A stretch of 64,000 nucleotides of DNA from Roseomonas sp. (GCA_020249505.1 JADCFN010000028.1:124001-188000); one strand, 5' to 3'; counted from the first letter of the stretch, positions 1 through 10,013 are shown. Made by a program: numbers and translations. Notes: a model not told the origin generated them from the sequence alone.

Positions 1-525
1 AGCGCGCGCTGCCTGCATATCCAGCGCAGTATCACCGACATACCAGATATCCAGCGCGGGGCTGAGGCCAAGGGATTGCAAGGCCATCAAAATAGGTGCG
101 GGGTCTGGCTTATCCGCCGCCGCATCGCCCGCGCCAATCAGCGGGCCGAAATGCCTATCCCAGCCAAGATGCGCGGCTTCGGCGCGGAGCAAAGGCCCTT
201 GCTTGTTGGAAACCACCCCCATGGGCAAGCGCCCTGCCCCGGCTTCCAGTGCCGCCGCCGCACCGGGCATGGGGGTCAGCACCTGCAAATGGCAGGCGCG
301 CACCTCGGCATAGAAGATATCGCGCGCCCTTTCCCATTCGCCGCCAAACAATTCCGGGAAGCTTTCGCGCAAGGCACGGCGCACATTGGCCAGCACCTGG
401 GTGCGATCCCAAAGCGGCAGACCGAATTCCCGGAAGGCAGCATTCAGCCCGGCCTCAATCGCGGCCCATCCATCCACCAGCGTATTGTCCCAATCAAACA
501 GGATGGCGCGCGGGGCGGTATTCAT
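1..525 (-). CDS. HAD-family hydrolase, phosphoglycolate phosphatase-like (partial, cut by the left edge)
   Basis: The reading frame starts at ATG 525 and runs off the left edge, so only about 175 N-terminal residues are visible. It opens with MNTAPRAILFDWDNTLVDGW, which contains the HAD motif I D-W-D-N-T with the nucleophilic and general-acid aspartates. VVSNK fits motif II, a lysine follows in DKPDP (motif III) and YVGDTALD gives motif IV, so all four catalytic motifs are present. HAD enzymes of this type dephosphorylate small phosphorylated metabolites in the cytoplasm; the substrate cannot be told. Its start overlaps the stop of the aminotransferase gene by four bases (ATGA), so it is probably translated with the ntr operon. 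Confidence 0.85.
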   Translation of the reverse strand, partial: MNTAPRAILFDWDNTLVDGWAAIEAGLNAAFREFGLPLWDRTQVLANVRRALRESFPELFGGEWERARDIFYAEVRACHLQVLTPMPGAAAALEAGAGRLPMGVVSNKQGPLLRAEAAHLGWDRHFGPLIGAGDAAADKPDPAPILMALQSLGLSPALDIWYVGDTALDMQAARA

Positions 526-1394
526 GCCGCGTTGCGCATCGCACCCTTCACATGGCGGGCAAAAATCTCAAACAGCTTGCGCACCACGGGGCCCACCTGC
601 CCATCCCCCACCGGCACGCCATCAATCTTCGTGATCGGCTTCACGAAGGACGTGGCGGAGGTAATGAAAGCCTCCCGCGCATGGCGGAGTTCTTCCATGG
701 AAAATGCGCGTTCTTCAAAGGCAATGCCGGCATCGCGCAATTCCGCCATTAGTGCCGCGCGGGTGCAACCGGGCAGGATGGCGTCGCTCAAGGGCCGGGT
801 GCGGATGGTGCCTGACGCATCCACAATCCAAAAACTGGTCGCTGCCCCCTCGGTCACCATGCCGGAGGCTTCGTCATACAGCACCGCCTCAATGGCGCCC
901 TTTTCGCGCGCTGCCTGACGCGCCAGGCAATTCGGCAGGAGATTGACGGTTTTGATATCGCAGCGCGCCCAGCGGAGGTCCGGCATGGTGATCGCCGCCG
1001 CCCCCCAGCGATCCACATTGGTGGGGTAAGGCGCGATGCGCTTCACCGTCACCACCAGGGCGGGTGCGATGGGCTTGTTCGGAAAGGCATGATCCCGCCG
1101 CGCCACGCCGCGTGTGACTTGCATGTAAAGCAGGCCTTCGGTCACGCGATTGCGCCTGGCCACTTCGCGCAGCACCATCCGAAGAGAGGCGCGCGGCATC
1201 GGCATGGGCAGCTGAATTTCGCGCAGGGACCGTTCCAGGCGATCAAGGTGCAAATCCTCATCAATGAAACGGCCATCGAACAGATGCACCACCTCATAAA
1301 TGCCATCGCCGAATTGATAGCCGCGATCTTCGATATTCACCGACGCATCGGGCTGCGGCACATAGCGGCCATTCACATAGGCGATGCGTGACAT
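522..1394 (-). CDS. dat: D-amino acid aminotransferase (class IV, PLP-dependent)
   Basis: The 290-residue protein begins MSRIAYVNGRYVPQPDASVN and continues with EDRGYQFGDGIYEVV, the N-terminal signature of fold-type IV aminotransferases. The segment CDIKTVNLLPNCLARQAA carries the PLP lysine region (DIKTVNLL), and EAVLYDEASGMVTEGAATSF is the typical phosphate-binding stretch. D-amino acid aminotransferase moves the amino group between D-alanine or D-glutamate and 2-oxo acids. Branched-chain aminotransferase and aminodeoxychorismate lyase are relatives, but length and the YGDGIYE-type start fit DAAT best. It starts 10 bases after ntrX, and the HAD gene overlaps its stop codon, so it belongs to the ntr transcription unit. 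Confidence 0.85.
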   Translation of the reverse strand: MSRIAYVNGRYVPQPDASVNIEDRGYQFGDGIYEVVHLFDGRFIDEDLHLDRLERSLREIQLPMPMPRASLRMVLREVARRNRVTEGLLYMQVTRGVARRDHAFPNKPIAPALVVTVKRIAPYPTNVDRWGAAAITMPDLRWARCDIKTVNLLPNCLARQAAREKGAIEAVLYDEASGMVTEGAATSFWIVDASGTIRTRPLSDAILPGCTRAALMAELRDAGIAFEERAFSMEELRHAREAFITSATSFVKPITKIDGVPVGDGQVGPVVRKLFEIFARHVKGAMRNAA

Positions 1395-1403
1395 GGGGCT
1401 ACC

Positions 1404-2807
1404 TCAAGTGGTGGGGGTTGAAGGCGCACGGTCTTCCGCCTGTACGCCGAGGAATTTCAGCTTGCGATGCAAGGCGCTTCTTTCCATGCCGACGAAATTC
1501 GCGGTCCGGCTGATATTGCCGCCAAAGCGCAGCAATTGCGCTTCCAGATATTGGCGTTCAAACACTTCCCGCGCATCGCGCAGCGGCAGGGTCATGATCT
1601 CAGACCCGCGATCAAGTGTCAGCACCGCAGGCGCGGCGGCACCAATTTGGGGCGGCAGCATTTCCGGGCGGATCGCTTCCCGGCTTTCCCCCGGCGCCAT
1701 GATCAGCAGCCAATCCATCAGATTGCGCAATTCGCGCACATTGCCCGGCCAATCATAGGCCTGCATGGCGGCAAGTGTGTCTTCCGATAATTCGCGCGGC
1801 GCCATGCCCGTGGTCTCAATGGCGCGGGCCATGAAATGCCGCGCGAAAAGCGGCACATCTTCCCGCCTTTCCTTGAGCGGCGGCACACGGATCGGCACTA
1901 CGGCCAGGCGATAAAACAAATCCTCCCGAAAGCGCCCGGCGGCGATTTCAGTGGCAAGGTCGCGATTGGTGGTGGCGATCACGCGCACATCCACCTTGAC
2001 GCGCGTGCCACCGCCAACCCGTTCAAAGCCTTGTTCCTGCAGCGCGCGCACAATCTTGCCCTGCGTCTCAAGCGGCATATCAGCCACTTCATCCAGCAGC
2101 AGTGTCCCGCCATGGGCGCGTTCCAACACCCCCGCGCGCCGGCTTTGGCCCTGTGCATCCGCCTCAACGCCGAACAACTCTTCCTCAAACCGCGCAGGGT
2201 TCAGGATGGCGCAATTCAGTACAACAAACGGCCCATCGGCGCGGCGCGATTGCGCATGGATGCTGCGCGCTGCCACTTCCTTGCCGGCCCCCGCCGGCCC
2301 GGTCAGCAACACCCGTGAACCGGTTGGGGCCACTTTCTCAATCGCGCTGCGCAACTGTTGAATACCGGCGGACCGACCGAGCAATTCCGTCTCCGGCCCC
2401 GCGCGGAGCCTGAGGTCGCTATTCTCGCGCTTGAGCCGCGCCGCTTCCAAGGCGCGCGCCAGCACCAGCAGCAGCCGGTCGGATTTGAAGGGCTTTTCGA
2501 TGAAATCATAGGCGCCCTGCTGAATCGCCTGCACCGCCGTTTCAATGGTGCCATGGCCCGAGATCATGACCACAGGCAGTTGCGGTTCTTCCGCATGCAA
2601 GGCTGCCAGAATGCCAAGCCCATCCAGGCGGGAATTCTGCAACCAGATATCCAGGATCACGAGCGAAGGCCGCCGCGCGCGAAAGGCCGCCAGCGCGGAA
2701 TCGGCATCATGGGCCTGACGTGTGTCGAATCCCTCATCGCTCAGGATGCCCTCCAGAAGCGCCCTGATATCGGGTTCGTCATCAACGATCAGAATCTCAT
2801 GCGCCAT
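1404..2807 (-). CDS. ntrX: NtrX, response regulator of the NtrYX two-component system
   Basis: This 467-residue protein has an N-terminal receiver (EILIVDDEPDIRALLEGIL, phospho-acceptor Asp in VILDIW), a central AAA+ domain (Walker A-like GPAGAGKE, Walker B-like GTLLLDEVADMP) and a C-terminal Fis-type helix-turn-helix (NISRTANFVGMERSALHRKL). It should be phosphorylated by NtrY, whose gene ends 18 bases upstream. The sigma-54 contact loop GAFTGA expected between ELFG and the Walker B region is absent: the segment reads ELFGVEADAQGQSRRAGVLE. Loss of this loop is known in NtrX proteins of other alphaproteobacteria and suggests action without sigma-54 activation. NtrYX is linked to nitrogen use and redox or envelope responses. 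Confidence 0.95.
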   Translation of the reverse strand: MAHEILIVDDEPDIRALLEGILSDEGFDTRQAHDADSALAAFRARRPSLVILDIWLQNSRLDGLGILAALHAEEPQLPVVMISGHGTIETAVQAIQQGAYDFIEKPFKSDRLLLVLARALEAARLKRENSDLRLRAGPETELLGRSAGIQQLRSAIEKVAPTGSRVLLTGPAGAGKEVAARSIHAQSRRADGPFVVLNCAILNPARFEEELFGVEADAQGQSRRAGVLERAHGGTLLLDEVADMPLETQGKIVRALQEQGFERVGGGTRVKVDVRVIATTNRDLATEIAAGRFREDLFYRLAVVPIRVPPLKERREDVPLFARHFMARAIETTGMAPRELSEDTLAAMQAYDWPGNVRELRNLMDWLLIMAPGESREAIRPEMLPPQIGAAAPAVLTLDRGSEIMTLPLRDAREVFERQYLEAQLLRFGGNISRTANFVGMERSALHRKLKFLGVQAEDRAPSTPTT

Positions 2808-2825
2808 GCGCGACCTTGCTGCCCC

Positions 2826-5084
2826 TCATTTCGCTGCTTGCGCCGCTTTTGCGGCTGTACCCCCAGACTGCCAGGGAGACTCGCCCAGCGGCAAGACCAG
2901 GCTGGCGATGCTGCCGGAACCCTCTGACCGGTTTTCGAGCCTAATGACACCGCCATGGTCTTCCATGATCTTCTTCACAATGGCAAGGCCGAGCCCGGTG
3001 CCCTTGGGTTTATGCGTGACATAGGGCTCGGTCAGTCTTTCGGGCGGTTCTTCGCGTGGCAGGCCGATGCCATTATCGGCGACCTGGAAGGAAAGCATGC
3101 TGCCTTCCACCATGATGCGCGTTTCAATACGCCCGGGCTCGCCACCTTCCCGCATGGCGATAGCGTCAGCGGCATTCTGCAAAAGATTGGTGAGCGCCTG
3201 ACCGATCAGGCGCCGATCACAGGCAAGTTTCAGCCCCTCCGGGCCTGGTTGATTTTCATAGGTGATGTCAGGATGCGCAGTGCGTTGCAGCACCAGCGCT
3301 TCCAGCATCAGGCGGTTGGCGTCTTCCGGTTTGATCACCGGCTGCGGCATGCGCGCAAAGGCCGAGAATTCATCCACCATGCGCCCGATATCTTCCACCT
3401 GTCGCACAATCGTGTCCGTGCATTGGCGGAAAGTATCGGGATCATCAGTGATCTGGCGCAGATAGCGCCGCTTCAGCCTTTCGGCAGAAAGCTGAATCGG
3501 TGTCAGCGGGTTCTTGATTTCATGCGCAATGCGCCGCGCCACATCTGCCCAGGCGGCCTTGCGTTGGGCGGATTGCAATTCGGTAATGTCATCAAAGGTG
3601 AGCACAAAGCCTTCAACCCGGCCGCCCAAAGTCTCGGTGCCGATCCGCGCGAGCAAGGTGCGCCGCGCATTGGCCGGCCCGATCAGGATCTCGGCTACCC
3701 TGGGCCGTTCCGGATTGGCAGCCGCCGCTTCCAGCAATTCCGCGAATTCCGGCGCAATGCGCGCGAATGGCAGCCCAATCGCCGCATCAAGATCAACGCC
3801 CAGCAGTGCGCTGGCTGAACGATTGGGCAAGGTCACACGCCCTTCACTATCAAGCCCGACCACCCCCGCAGAAACGCCCGACAGCACCGTTTCGGTAAAG
3901 CGCCGGCGTTCATCAATCAGGCTATAGGCATTCATCAATTCGGCCCGCTGCGCGCCAAGCTGGCTCGTCATGCGGTTGAAGGATCGCGCGAGGCGCGCGA
4001 TTTCATCATCCGCCTCCCCCTCTTCTACCTTGGTCGCCAGATCGCCGCCGCGCACGCGTTCCGCCGCCAGGATCAGGCGCGCGATTGGCCGCGCGATGCG
4101 ATTGGCCATCAGCAGCCCGATCAGCACGGCGGCCAGCAGCACGAGCAAGGTCGCAATCGCGAAGATCAGAAAGAAGGTGATTTGCAGGCTTTCGCGATTG
4201 CGGTCGAGCTGATTGTATTCATTGAAGGAAATCTCAGTCCGCCGCATGTGCCCCAGCACGGAGGGATCAAGCGGGCGCGTGATCAGCAGCACAAGTCCGG
4301 GCGGGATATTGAGCTGCACCATGGCGCGCACGCGCCCTTCCTCCGCCTCGCTTGGCAGCACCACCACTTCACCGGAGCGCACGGCTTCCATCGCCCAGGC
4401 CGGCGGCAAATCCACGAGATTGGATATGCCCAAACCCGCATTCGCCACCACCTGCCCCAAGACGGGCTCAAAAATGATGGAGCTCGTCAGGCCACGTAAC
4501 GCGGTATGGGTCGCGAGCAACCGCGCAAAGGCGACGCCATTATCGGGTAGCAGCACCTGCGCCGCGCGATTGAGGTCATTCGCCATGAACAGGATATCGG
4601 CGCGGATCGTGTTGCGATGCTCATCAAGATAGCCGCGTGAGGCCACCAGCGATGCTTCCAAAGTGTCGCGCACGCGGTCACTGAACCAGGCTTGAATGCC
4701 AAGGTTGAAGAATAGCGCAGCGAAGCCCGCGACCAGCAAGGCCGGGACTGATGCCACCACGCCAAACAGCAGCACAAGCCGCACATGTAGCCGCGATCCC
4801 GCCGCGCCGCGCCGGCGTTCCAGCCACATGCGCGTGAGCCGCGCCGCGAGGGACGCCACCAGCAGCAGCAGCAGCGCAATATTGGCGAGGATCACCCCGG
4901 CCAATTGCCCAGCGCCTGTCGGCCCTACCGGCGTGCCGCCTGATAGTGCCGCGAAAGTCGCAAGCCCAACCACCAGTGCGAGCAACGCAAGGGCGACGGT
5001 GACAATCCTGCCGGTGACGATATCCGCAAGCCGGGTGAAAAACCCGCGCGGCCGCGGGGCTTCCACCAGCCCTTCGGCGGGCAT
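2826..5084 (-). CDS. ntrY: NtrY, membrane sensor histidine kinase
   Basis: The 752-residue kinase has several hydrophobic N-terminal segments (IVTVALALLALVVGLATFAAL, a second near LAGVILANIALLLLLVASLA and a third near VLLFGVVASVPALLVAGFAALFF), an extracytoplasmic part, another membrane segment (FFLIFAIATLLVLLAAVLIGLL), then HAMP, PAS and catalytic domains. The H-box is RRIAHEIKNPLTPIQLSAER, followed by the N-box NLLQNAADAI and glycine boxes ADNGIGLP and GTGLGLAIVKKIMEDHGG. Size and architecture match NtrY. It is placed 28 bases after ntrC and just before ntrX, its expected partner. The sensed signal is not visible in the sequence. Confidence 0.95.
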   Translation of the reverse strand: MPAEGLVEAPRPRGFFTRLADIVTGRIVTVALALLALVVGLATFAALSGGTPVGPTGAGQLAGVILANIALLLLLVASLAARLTRMWLERRRGAAGSRLHVRLVLLFGVVASVPALLVAGFAALFFNLGIQAWFSDRVRDTLEASLVASRGYLDEHRNTIRADILFMANDLNRAAQVLLPDNGVAFARLLATHTALRGLTSSIIFEPVLGQVVANAGLGISNLVDLPPAWAMEAVRSGEVVVLPSEAEEGRVRAMVQLNIPPGLVLLITRPLDPSVLGHMRRTEISFNEYNQLDRNRESLQITFFLIFAIATLLVLLAAVLIGLLMANRIARPIARLILAAERVRGGDLATKVEEGEADDEIARLARSFNRMTSQLGAQRAELMNAYSLIDERRRFTETVLSGVSAGVVGLDSEGRVTLPNRSASALLGVDLDAAIGLPFARIAPEFAELLEAAAANPERPRVAEILIGPANARRTLLARIGTETLGGRVEGFVLTFDDITELQSAQRKAAWADVARRIAHEIKNPLTPIQLSAERLKRRYLRQITDDPDTFRQCTDTIVRQVEDIGRMVDEFSAFARMPQPVIKPEDANRLMLEALVLQRTAHPDITYENQPGPEGLKLACDRRLIGQALTNLLQNAADAIAMREGGEPGRIETRIMVEGSMLSFQVADNGIGLPREEPPERLTEPYVTHKPKGTGLGLAIVKKIMEDHGGVIRLENRSEGSGSIASLVLPLGESPWQSGGTAAKAAQAAK

Positions 5085-5112
5085 GGTCAGGTCATACGGC
5101 GATGCCGGACCG

Positions 5113-6549
5113 TCACGCGCCGCGCACTACGGGAAGTTCCAATTCCCGCAGCTTCTTCCGCAGCGTATTCCGATTGAGCCCGAGCATGGCCGCCGCCTTG
5201 ATCTGATTGCCTCTTGTCGCGCTCAATGCCATGCGGAGCAAGGGGCGTTCAACCTCAGCGAGCACCCGGTCGTATAATTCCTTCACCGGCATGCCATCCT
5301 TATGGGCCGACATGAAGCTGGCCAAATGGCGTTCCACCGCCTGTTCCAGGGTCATGGGCGCGGCCTGGCCATCGGGGCCGGCGACCGGCGCGGCTTCGGC
5401 CAATTCTGCCGCCACGGCATCGGCGCCGATCACTTCCTGCGGGTAAAGGGCCGCCATGCGGCGCATCAGGTTTTCCAATTCGCGCGCATTGCCGGGCCAG
5501 GCATGGGCCTTGAGCGCTTCCAAAGCCTCGGGCGCCAATTGCTTGGCGGGCAGGCCGGAAGCGCGGGCACGATCCAGAAAATGCCGCGCGAGTAAGGGGA
5601 TATCTTCCAGCCTTTCGCGCAAGGGGGGCAGGCGGATCGGCACCACATTCAGGCGATAGAACAAATCCTCACGAAACAGCCCCTGGCGAATCTGGTGGCG
5701 CAAATCGCGGTGCGTCGCGGCCACAATGCGCACATTGGCCTTGATCGGCTGGCGCCCACCCACCGTGGTGAATTCGCCTTCCTGCAAAACCCGCAGCAGG
5801 CGGGTCTGCGCTTCCGGCGGCATATCGCCAATCTCATCCAGGAACAGCGTGCCGCCGGCGGCCTGTTCAAACCGGCCAATGCCGCGATTGAGCGCACCAG
5901 TGAAGGCGCCGCGTTCATGGCCAAACAGCTCGGCTTCGATCAATTCGCGCGGGATCGCTGCCATATTGATGGCCACAAAAGGCCCGGCGCGGCGCTTGCC
6001 GTAATCATGGAGCGCGCGGGCGATCAATTCCTTCCCCGTCCCGCTTTCCCCGGTGACCATCACGGTCAGATCGGTGGTCGTGAGCCGCGCCACCGTGCGG
6101 TAGATTTCCTGCATCGCGGCAGAACGCCCGATCAAGGGAAGTTTTTCGCCTTCCGCTTCCTCGGGCGGGGGGGCATCCGGCGGCGCGGCCAAGGCGCGTT
6201 CCACCGTGCCCAGAACCTCCTTCAAATCGAAGGGCTTGGGCAAATATTCGAAAGCGCCGCGCTGGGTTGCCTTCACGGCGGTGGCGAAGGTGGATTGCGC
6301 GCTCATAACAATCACACGCATCTCTGGGCGCACGCGGCGGATGCGCGGCACCAGATCAAGCCCGTTTTCATCCGGCATCACCACATCGGTGATGACAAGG
6401 TCCCCTTCCCCATCTTCCACCCAGCGCCAGAGTGTGGCGGCCGAGGATGTGGCGCGCACCTGATACCCGGCCCGGCCCAAAGCCTGGCTCAGGACCGTGC
6501 GGATGGCGCGATCATCATCGGCGATCAGGATGGTGCGGGGATCAGTCAT
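5113..6549 (-). CDS. ntrC: NtrC, nitrogen regulation sigma-54 activator
   Basis: I place the start at ATG 6549 ([20 protein letters not shown]), because the frame upstream overlaps ntrB and does not resemble the family. That gives 478 residues and a one-base TGATG overlap with the ntrB stop. The receiver has its Asp in [13 protein letters not shown]. The AAA+ domain has GESGTGKE (Walker A), an intact GAFTGA sigma-54 contact loop in [14 protein letters not shown], and [14 protein letters not shown]. The C-terminal Fis-type helix-turn-helix is [21 protein letters not shown]. NtrC, phosphorylated by NtrB under nitrogen limitation, activates sigma-54 promoters such as those of glnA, glnK and uptake systems. 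Confidence 0.97.
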   Translation of the reverse strand: MTDPRTILIADDDRAIRTVLSQALGRAGYQVRATSSAATLWRWVEDGEGDLVITDVVMPDENGLDLVPRIRRVRPEMRVIVMSAQSTFATAVKATQRGAFEYLPKPFDLKEVLGTVERALAAPPDAPPPEEAEGEKLPLIGRSAAMQEIYRTVARLTTTDLTVMVTGESGTGKELIARALHDYGKRRAGPFVAINMAAIPRELIEAELFGHERGAFTGALNRGIGRFEQAAGGTLFLDEIGDMPPEAQTRLLRVLQEGEFTTVGGRQPIKANVRIVAATHRDLRHQIRQGLFREDLFYRLNVVPIRLPPLRERLEDIPLLARHFLDRARASGLPAKQLAPEALEALKAHAWPGNARELENLMRRMAALYPQEVIGADAVAAELAEAAPVAGPDGQAAPMTLEQAVERHLASFMSAHKDGMPVKELYDRVLAEVERPLLRMALSATRGNQIKAAAMLGLNRNTLRKKLRELELPVVRGA

Positions 6550-7670
6550 CAGGCGCTCTCCTGCCAACCCGCCGGGGGCGCCGGCATGGAAAGTTTGAAT
6601 AATGTGCGGCCGGGGCGGGAATCGCATTCAATCAACCCGCCAAGATCAGTGACGAGCTTCGCGACAAGCGCCAGGCCAAGCCCCTGCCCGCCCTTTTTGG
6701 TGGAAACAAAGGGCTCAAACAGCGTTGCCTGAATTTCCTCAGGAATGCCCGGCCCATTATCGCGCACCGTCACCAGCAGGGGCAGATGCACCCTTTCGTT
6801 CGAGGTCGGGACCGCGATGCGCACGCCATGCTGATAGGCGGTGGCAAGCACGATTTCGCCATGGATCGGGTCCACCGCCTCGGCGGCATTTTTCACCAAA
6901 TTCAGAATGATCTGGACCAGAATGTCGCGATTGCCCCAAACTGGCGGCAGCGAGGGGTCATACTCCTCCGAAACCTTCAAATGCGCGGCAAATCCTGTCT
7001 GCGCGATGCGCCGCACATGATCCAGCACCTGATGGATATTCACCGGCCCCAATTCCACGGGACGTTCAGAGAAGATGTCAAAGCGGTCCACCAGGCCGCG
7101 AATCCGGTCCACCTCATCCTGGATCAGCAGGCAGAGCTCCTTATCAGCCTCAGGCGCGTTCTGTTCGAGCAATTGCGCGGCACCGCGAATGCCCGAAAGA
7201 GGGTTTTTCACCTCATGCGCCAGCATCGCCGCCATGGCAGAGGCACCACGCGCCGCGCCGCGGAAACTGAGCTGCCGGTCCAGCATTTGCGCGGTTGACC
7301 CATCCTGCAAGGTCAGCACCACAGCGCCTTCAATTTCATGCAAAGGCGCGCCATGGACGGAAACGCCGCGGCGATTGATGCGCGGGCTTTCCAGCAGCAG
7401 GTCGTAATCCGAAACGGGCGAATCGAAGCGCCTGATCTGCGCCAAAACGGCAAAGACGCGGTTATCCGGCGGCAGGATATCGCTCAGCTTCAATTGGCAG
7501 AGCGCGCCGGCGGAAAGCTTGAAGAATTGCTCGGCCGCGCCATTGGCAAAGGTGAAGCGGTCTTCCGCATTCAGCACCACTGCCGGCACCGGCAGGGCGG
7601 CCAGCACCATGGCGCTATCAAGCCGCGGCGTGCTGCGATTGGTGCTGCCAAGGCTTGCGCGCGCATTCAT
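6549..7670 (-). CDS. ntrB: NtrB, nitrogen regulation histidine kinase
   Basis: This soluble 373-residue kinase has a PAS domain at roughly residues 20-130, then the H-box [21 protein letters not shown]-box [11 protein letters not shown] and glycine boxes VRDNGPGIP and [19 protein letters not shown]. No membrane segment is seen, as expected for NtrB. In the known system PII (GlnB) controls whether NtrB acts as kinase or phosphatase of NtrC; a glnB gene lies in this window at 28758-29096. Its start overlaps the dusB stop by four bases (ATGA), so translation is coupled to dusB. Confidence 0.95.
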   Translation of the reverse strand: MNARASLGSTNRSTPRLDSAMVLAALPVPAVVLNAEDRFTFANGAAEQFFKLSAGALCQLKLSDILPPDNRVFAVLAQIRRFDSPVSDYDLLLESPRINRRGVSVHGAPLHEIEGAVVLTLQDGSTAQMLDRQLSFRGAARGASAMAAMLAHEVKNPLSGIRGAAQLLEQNAPEADKELCLLIQDEVDRIRGLVDRFDIFSERPVELGPVNIHQVLDHVRRIAQTGFAAHLKVSEEYDPSLPPVWGNRDILVQIILNLVKNAAEAVDPIHGEIVLATAYQHGVRIAVPTSNERVHLPLLVTVRDNGPGIPEEIQATLFEPFVSTKKGGQGLGLALVAKLVTDLGGLIECDSRPGRTLFKLSMPAPPAGWQESA

Positions 7671-8722
7671 GCCGCAATCCGCCCATCGCCCGCTTCGCGG
7701 AAGGCATCGCGCACAGCGATGACACCCCGTTCGATCAGCGGGTCAAAGAAGCCATCAATCAGGGCATGCACCGCCTCCGCCGAGGTCGCGTGATTGACGG
7801 CCACGCGAAATTCAGCCGAACCGGGCAAGCCCTTGGAATACCACGCAACATGCTTGCGCGCGATGCGGATGCCGGGCTCTGTCCCGTGGTGGTCCAGCAT
7901 GAGCGCATAGTGTTCCAACAGGATGCGCTTTTGCTCGGCAAGGGTTGGTTCTTCGGTGCGGATGCCATGCATCAGATAGGCAGCGACCTGGCCAAGCAGC
8001 CAGGGCCGGCCATAGGCGCCGCGGCCAATCATCACGCCATCGGCGCCGGATTGGCGCAAAGCTTCCTCAGCATCCTCGATGGAAAGAATATCGCCATTGG
8101 CAATAACAGGGATTTGCACGGCTTCCTTGACGCGCCGAATGAAGGCCCAATCCGCCTGGCCGGTGTAGAATTGCTGGCGCGTGCGGCCATGAATGGTGAC
8201 CATGCGAATGCCGCAGGCTTCCGCGATACGGGCGAGGTTGGGCGCATTCAGGCTGTTATGGTCCCAGCCCATGCGCATCTTGAGCGTGACCGGCACCGGC
8301 ACGGCCTTCACCATGGCCTCCAGAATGCGCGCGGCGGCGATTTCATCGCGCATCAGGGCGCTGCCGGCACTTTGACCCAGCGCCACTTTTTTGACCGGGC
8401 AGCCGAAATTGATATCCACCACCGCCGCACCACGATCCACCACCAGCTTCGCCGCTTCCGCCATGGTGGTTGGGTCGCAGCCGGCCAATTGGACCGATGC
8501 AGGCCCGCCAAAGCCATCCAGTTCCGCCATTTTCAGCGTCTGACGGTTTTCCCGCACCATGGCTTGAGAGGCGATCATCTCAGACACCACCATGGGCGTT
8601 CCGAGCGAGCGCGCGAGCCGCCGGAAGGGCTGGTCGGTCACGCCTGACATGGGGGCCAGGATGACAGGCGCCGAAATGGCCAAACCGCCAAGGTCAATCG
8701 GCTTCAGAAGAGGCAGATTCAT
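7667..8722 (-). CDS. dusB: tRNA-dihydrouridine synthase DusB
   Basis: The flavoenzyme reduces specific uridines of tRNA to dihydrouridine. The sequence shows the FMN-binding start VILAPMSGVTDQPFRRLARS, the Cys-containing motif DINFGCPVKKV with the likely catalytic cysteine, TIHGRTRQQFYTG and VIANGDILS. I choose ATG 8722 (MNLPLLKPIDLGG, 351 residues). A GTG at 8731 in the same frame is possible and would add three residues. No good Shine-Dalgarno sequence separates the two. The order dusB-ntrB-ntrC-ntrY-ntrX, divergent from ispDF, is a well-known alphaproteobacterial arrangement (dusB was once called nifR3). Confidence 0.93.
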   Translation of the reverse strand: MNLPLLKPIDLGGLAISAPVILAPMSGVTDQPFRRLARSLGTPMVVSEMIASQAMVRENRQTLKMAELDGFGGPASVQLAGCDPTTMAEAAKLVVDRGAAVVDINFGCPVKKVALGQSAGSALMRDEIAAARILEAMVKAVPVPVTLKMRMGWDHNSLNAPNLARIAEACGIRMVTIHGRTRQQFYTGQADWAFIRRVKEAVQIPVIANGDILSIEDAEEALRQSGADGVMIGRGAYGRPWLLGQVAAYLMHGIRTEEPTLAEQKRILLEHYALMLDHHGTEPGIRIARKHVAWYSKGLPGSAEFRVAVNHATSAEAVHALIDGFFDPLIERGVIAVRDAFREAGDGRIAA

Positions 8723-8735
8723 GCCATGCACACCA

Positions 8736-8760
8736 ATTTTGCATTGAATTTGTGCAAAAT
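8736..8760. promoter_or_regulatory. Perfect 8-bp inverted repeat with NtrC-box geometry upstream of dusB
   Basis: The arms ATTTTGCA (8736-8743) and TGCAAAAT (8753-8760) are separated by nine bases. Its core, TGCATTGAATTTGTGCA (8740-8756), is 17 bp with TGCA at both ends. This is the length and end sequence of the NtrC recognition element (TGCAC, about seven bases, GTGCA in enterobacteria); the right half matches GTGCA exactly and the left half matches TGCA only. It lies 14-38 bases upstream of the chosen dusB start and about 110 bases from ispDF. Autoregulation of the ntr operon by NtrC is the natural reading, but this is inference. Confidence 0.55.
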
Positions 8761-8867
8761 ACCTGAAAACCCCTCAATAGACAATGTCATATTGCCTGCT
8801 TCGCAGGATTCATGCCGCGTGACTGGGCAGGGTGACGGGCCACGCCATTCCATCTTATGGTTTGCTC

Positions 8868-10013
8868 ATGAAAACCGTGGCGCTTCTTCTCTCGGCCGGG
8901 CATGGCAGTCGCTTTGGCGCGGCGCAGCCCAAGCAATTCCTGCCTTTGCTCGGCCGCCCCGTGCTGCGCCATGCGGCCGAGGCGCTTTTGGCGGAAGGTA
9001 TGGTGTCTGCACTGCAACCTGTCGCCCCGGCTGGTGAGGAAGCGTTGGTCGCAAGCCTATTGGAAGGCCTGCCCTGCCTACCCGTAGTGGCGGGCGGTGC
9101 CACGCGTGAAGACAGCGTGCGCGCGGGGCTTGAAGCGATTGCCGCCGAGGCGCCGGATTATGTGCTGGTGCATGACGCCGCGCGCCCGGTCATTCCGCGC
9201 GGCACCATCCCTGCCCTGCTCGCTGCGCTTGAGGCCCATGCCGGCGCCATTCCGGCCCAGCCGGTGGCCGATACGCTGAAGCGCGTGGCGGGCGGGCTGA
9301 TTGAAGCCACCGTCCCGCGTGAGGGGCTGTTTCGCGCCCAAACCCCGCAAGCCTTTCGGTTTGAAGCTTTGCGCGCCGCCCATGCGGCCCGCACCGGGGC
9401 GGTGACGGATGATGCCTCCCTGCTCGAAGCGCTTGGGCAGGTGGTTGCCATTGTCCCGGGCAGCGAGCGTAATGTGAAGATAACCTGGCCCGAGGACCTT
9501 GCCCGCGTGGAAGCTGAAATGATGGCCCGCATGATGCCGCGCGCCGGCACGGGCTTTGATGTGCACCGCCTGGTGGCGGGCCGCCCCTTGATCCTATGTG
9601 GCATCAATGTCCCGCATGAACTTGGCCTTGATGGACATTCTGATGCCGATGTCGGGTTGCATGCGCTGTGTGATGCGATTTATGGCGCGTTGGCCGAAGG
9701 CGATATCGGGCGCTGGTTCCCGCCTTCCCAGGCTGATTGGAAGGATGCCGATAGCGCCGCTTTTCTGCGGCACGCGGCCGGGCGGGTTGCAGCGCGCGGC
9801 GGCGTGCTGGTGCATGTGGATGTGACGCTGATCTGCGAAAGGCCGAAAATCGCCCCGCATGCGGATGCCATGCGCGCGCGCATTGCCGAATTGGCTGGGT
9901 TGGATCTGGCGGCGGTTTCCGTGAAGGCCACCACCACGGAACGGCTTGGCTTTACCGGCCGTGGCGAGGGCATCGCCGCTCAGGCAGCGGCGACCATTCT
10001 GCTCCCGGCCTGA
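8868..10013 (+). CDS. ispDF: Bifunctional IspD/IspF, MEP pathway of isoprenoid synthesis
   Basis: The start is ATG 8868 ([19 protein letters not shown]), giving 381 residues. The first about 220 residues are 2-C-methyl-D-erythritol 4-phosphate cytidylyltransferase, with the nucleotide-binding [15 protein letters not shown] and [12 protein letters not shown]. The rest is 2-C-methyl-D-erythritol 2,4-cyclodiphosphate synthase, with the metal ligands in GTGFDVHRL and the [22 protein letters not shown] motif, ending [19 protein letters not shown]. Fusion of these two steps is common in alphaproteobacteria. The product feeds IspG. The frame upstream of 8868 lacks family similarity. The stop is only seven bases from the convergent GGDEF/EAL gene, with no visible terminator between. 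Confidence 0.96.
   Translation: MKTVALLLSAGHGSRFGAAQPKQFLPLLGRPVLRHAAEALLAEGMVSALQPVAPAGEEALVASLLEGLPCLPVVAGGATREDSVRAGLEAIAAEAPDYVLVHDAARPVIPRGTIPALLAALEAHAGAIPAQPVADTLKRVAGGLIEATVPREGLFRAQTPQAFRFEALRAAHAARTGAVTDDASLLEALGQVVAIVPGSERNVKITWPEDLARVEAEMMARMMPRAGTGFDVHRLVAGRPLILCGINVPHELGLDGHSDADVGLHALCDAIYGALAEGDIGRWFPPSQADWKDADSAAFLRHAAGRVAARGGVLVHVDVTLICERPKIAPHADAMRARIAELAGLDLAAVSVKATTTERLGFTGRGEGIAAQAAATILLPA

Noticed and set aside
6550-6627. N-terminal extension of NtrC to 6627
   Set aside because: The extra residues overlap the ntrB 3-prime end and are not family-like; ATG 6549 begins exactly at the conserved receiver.
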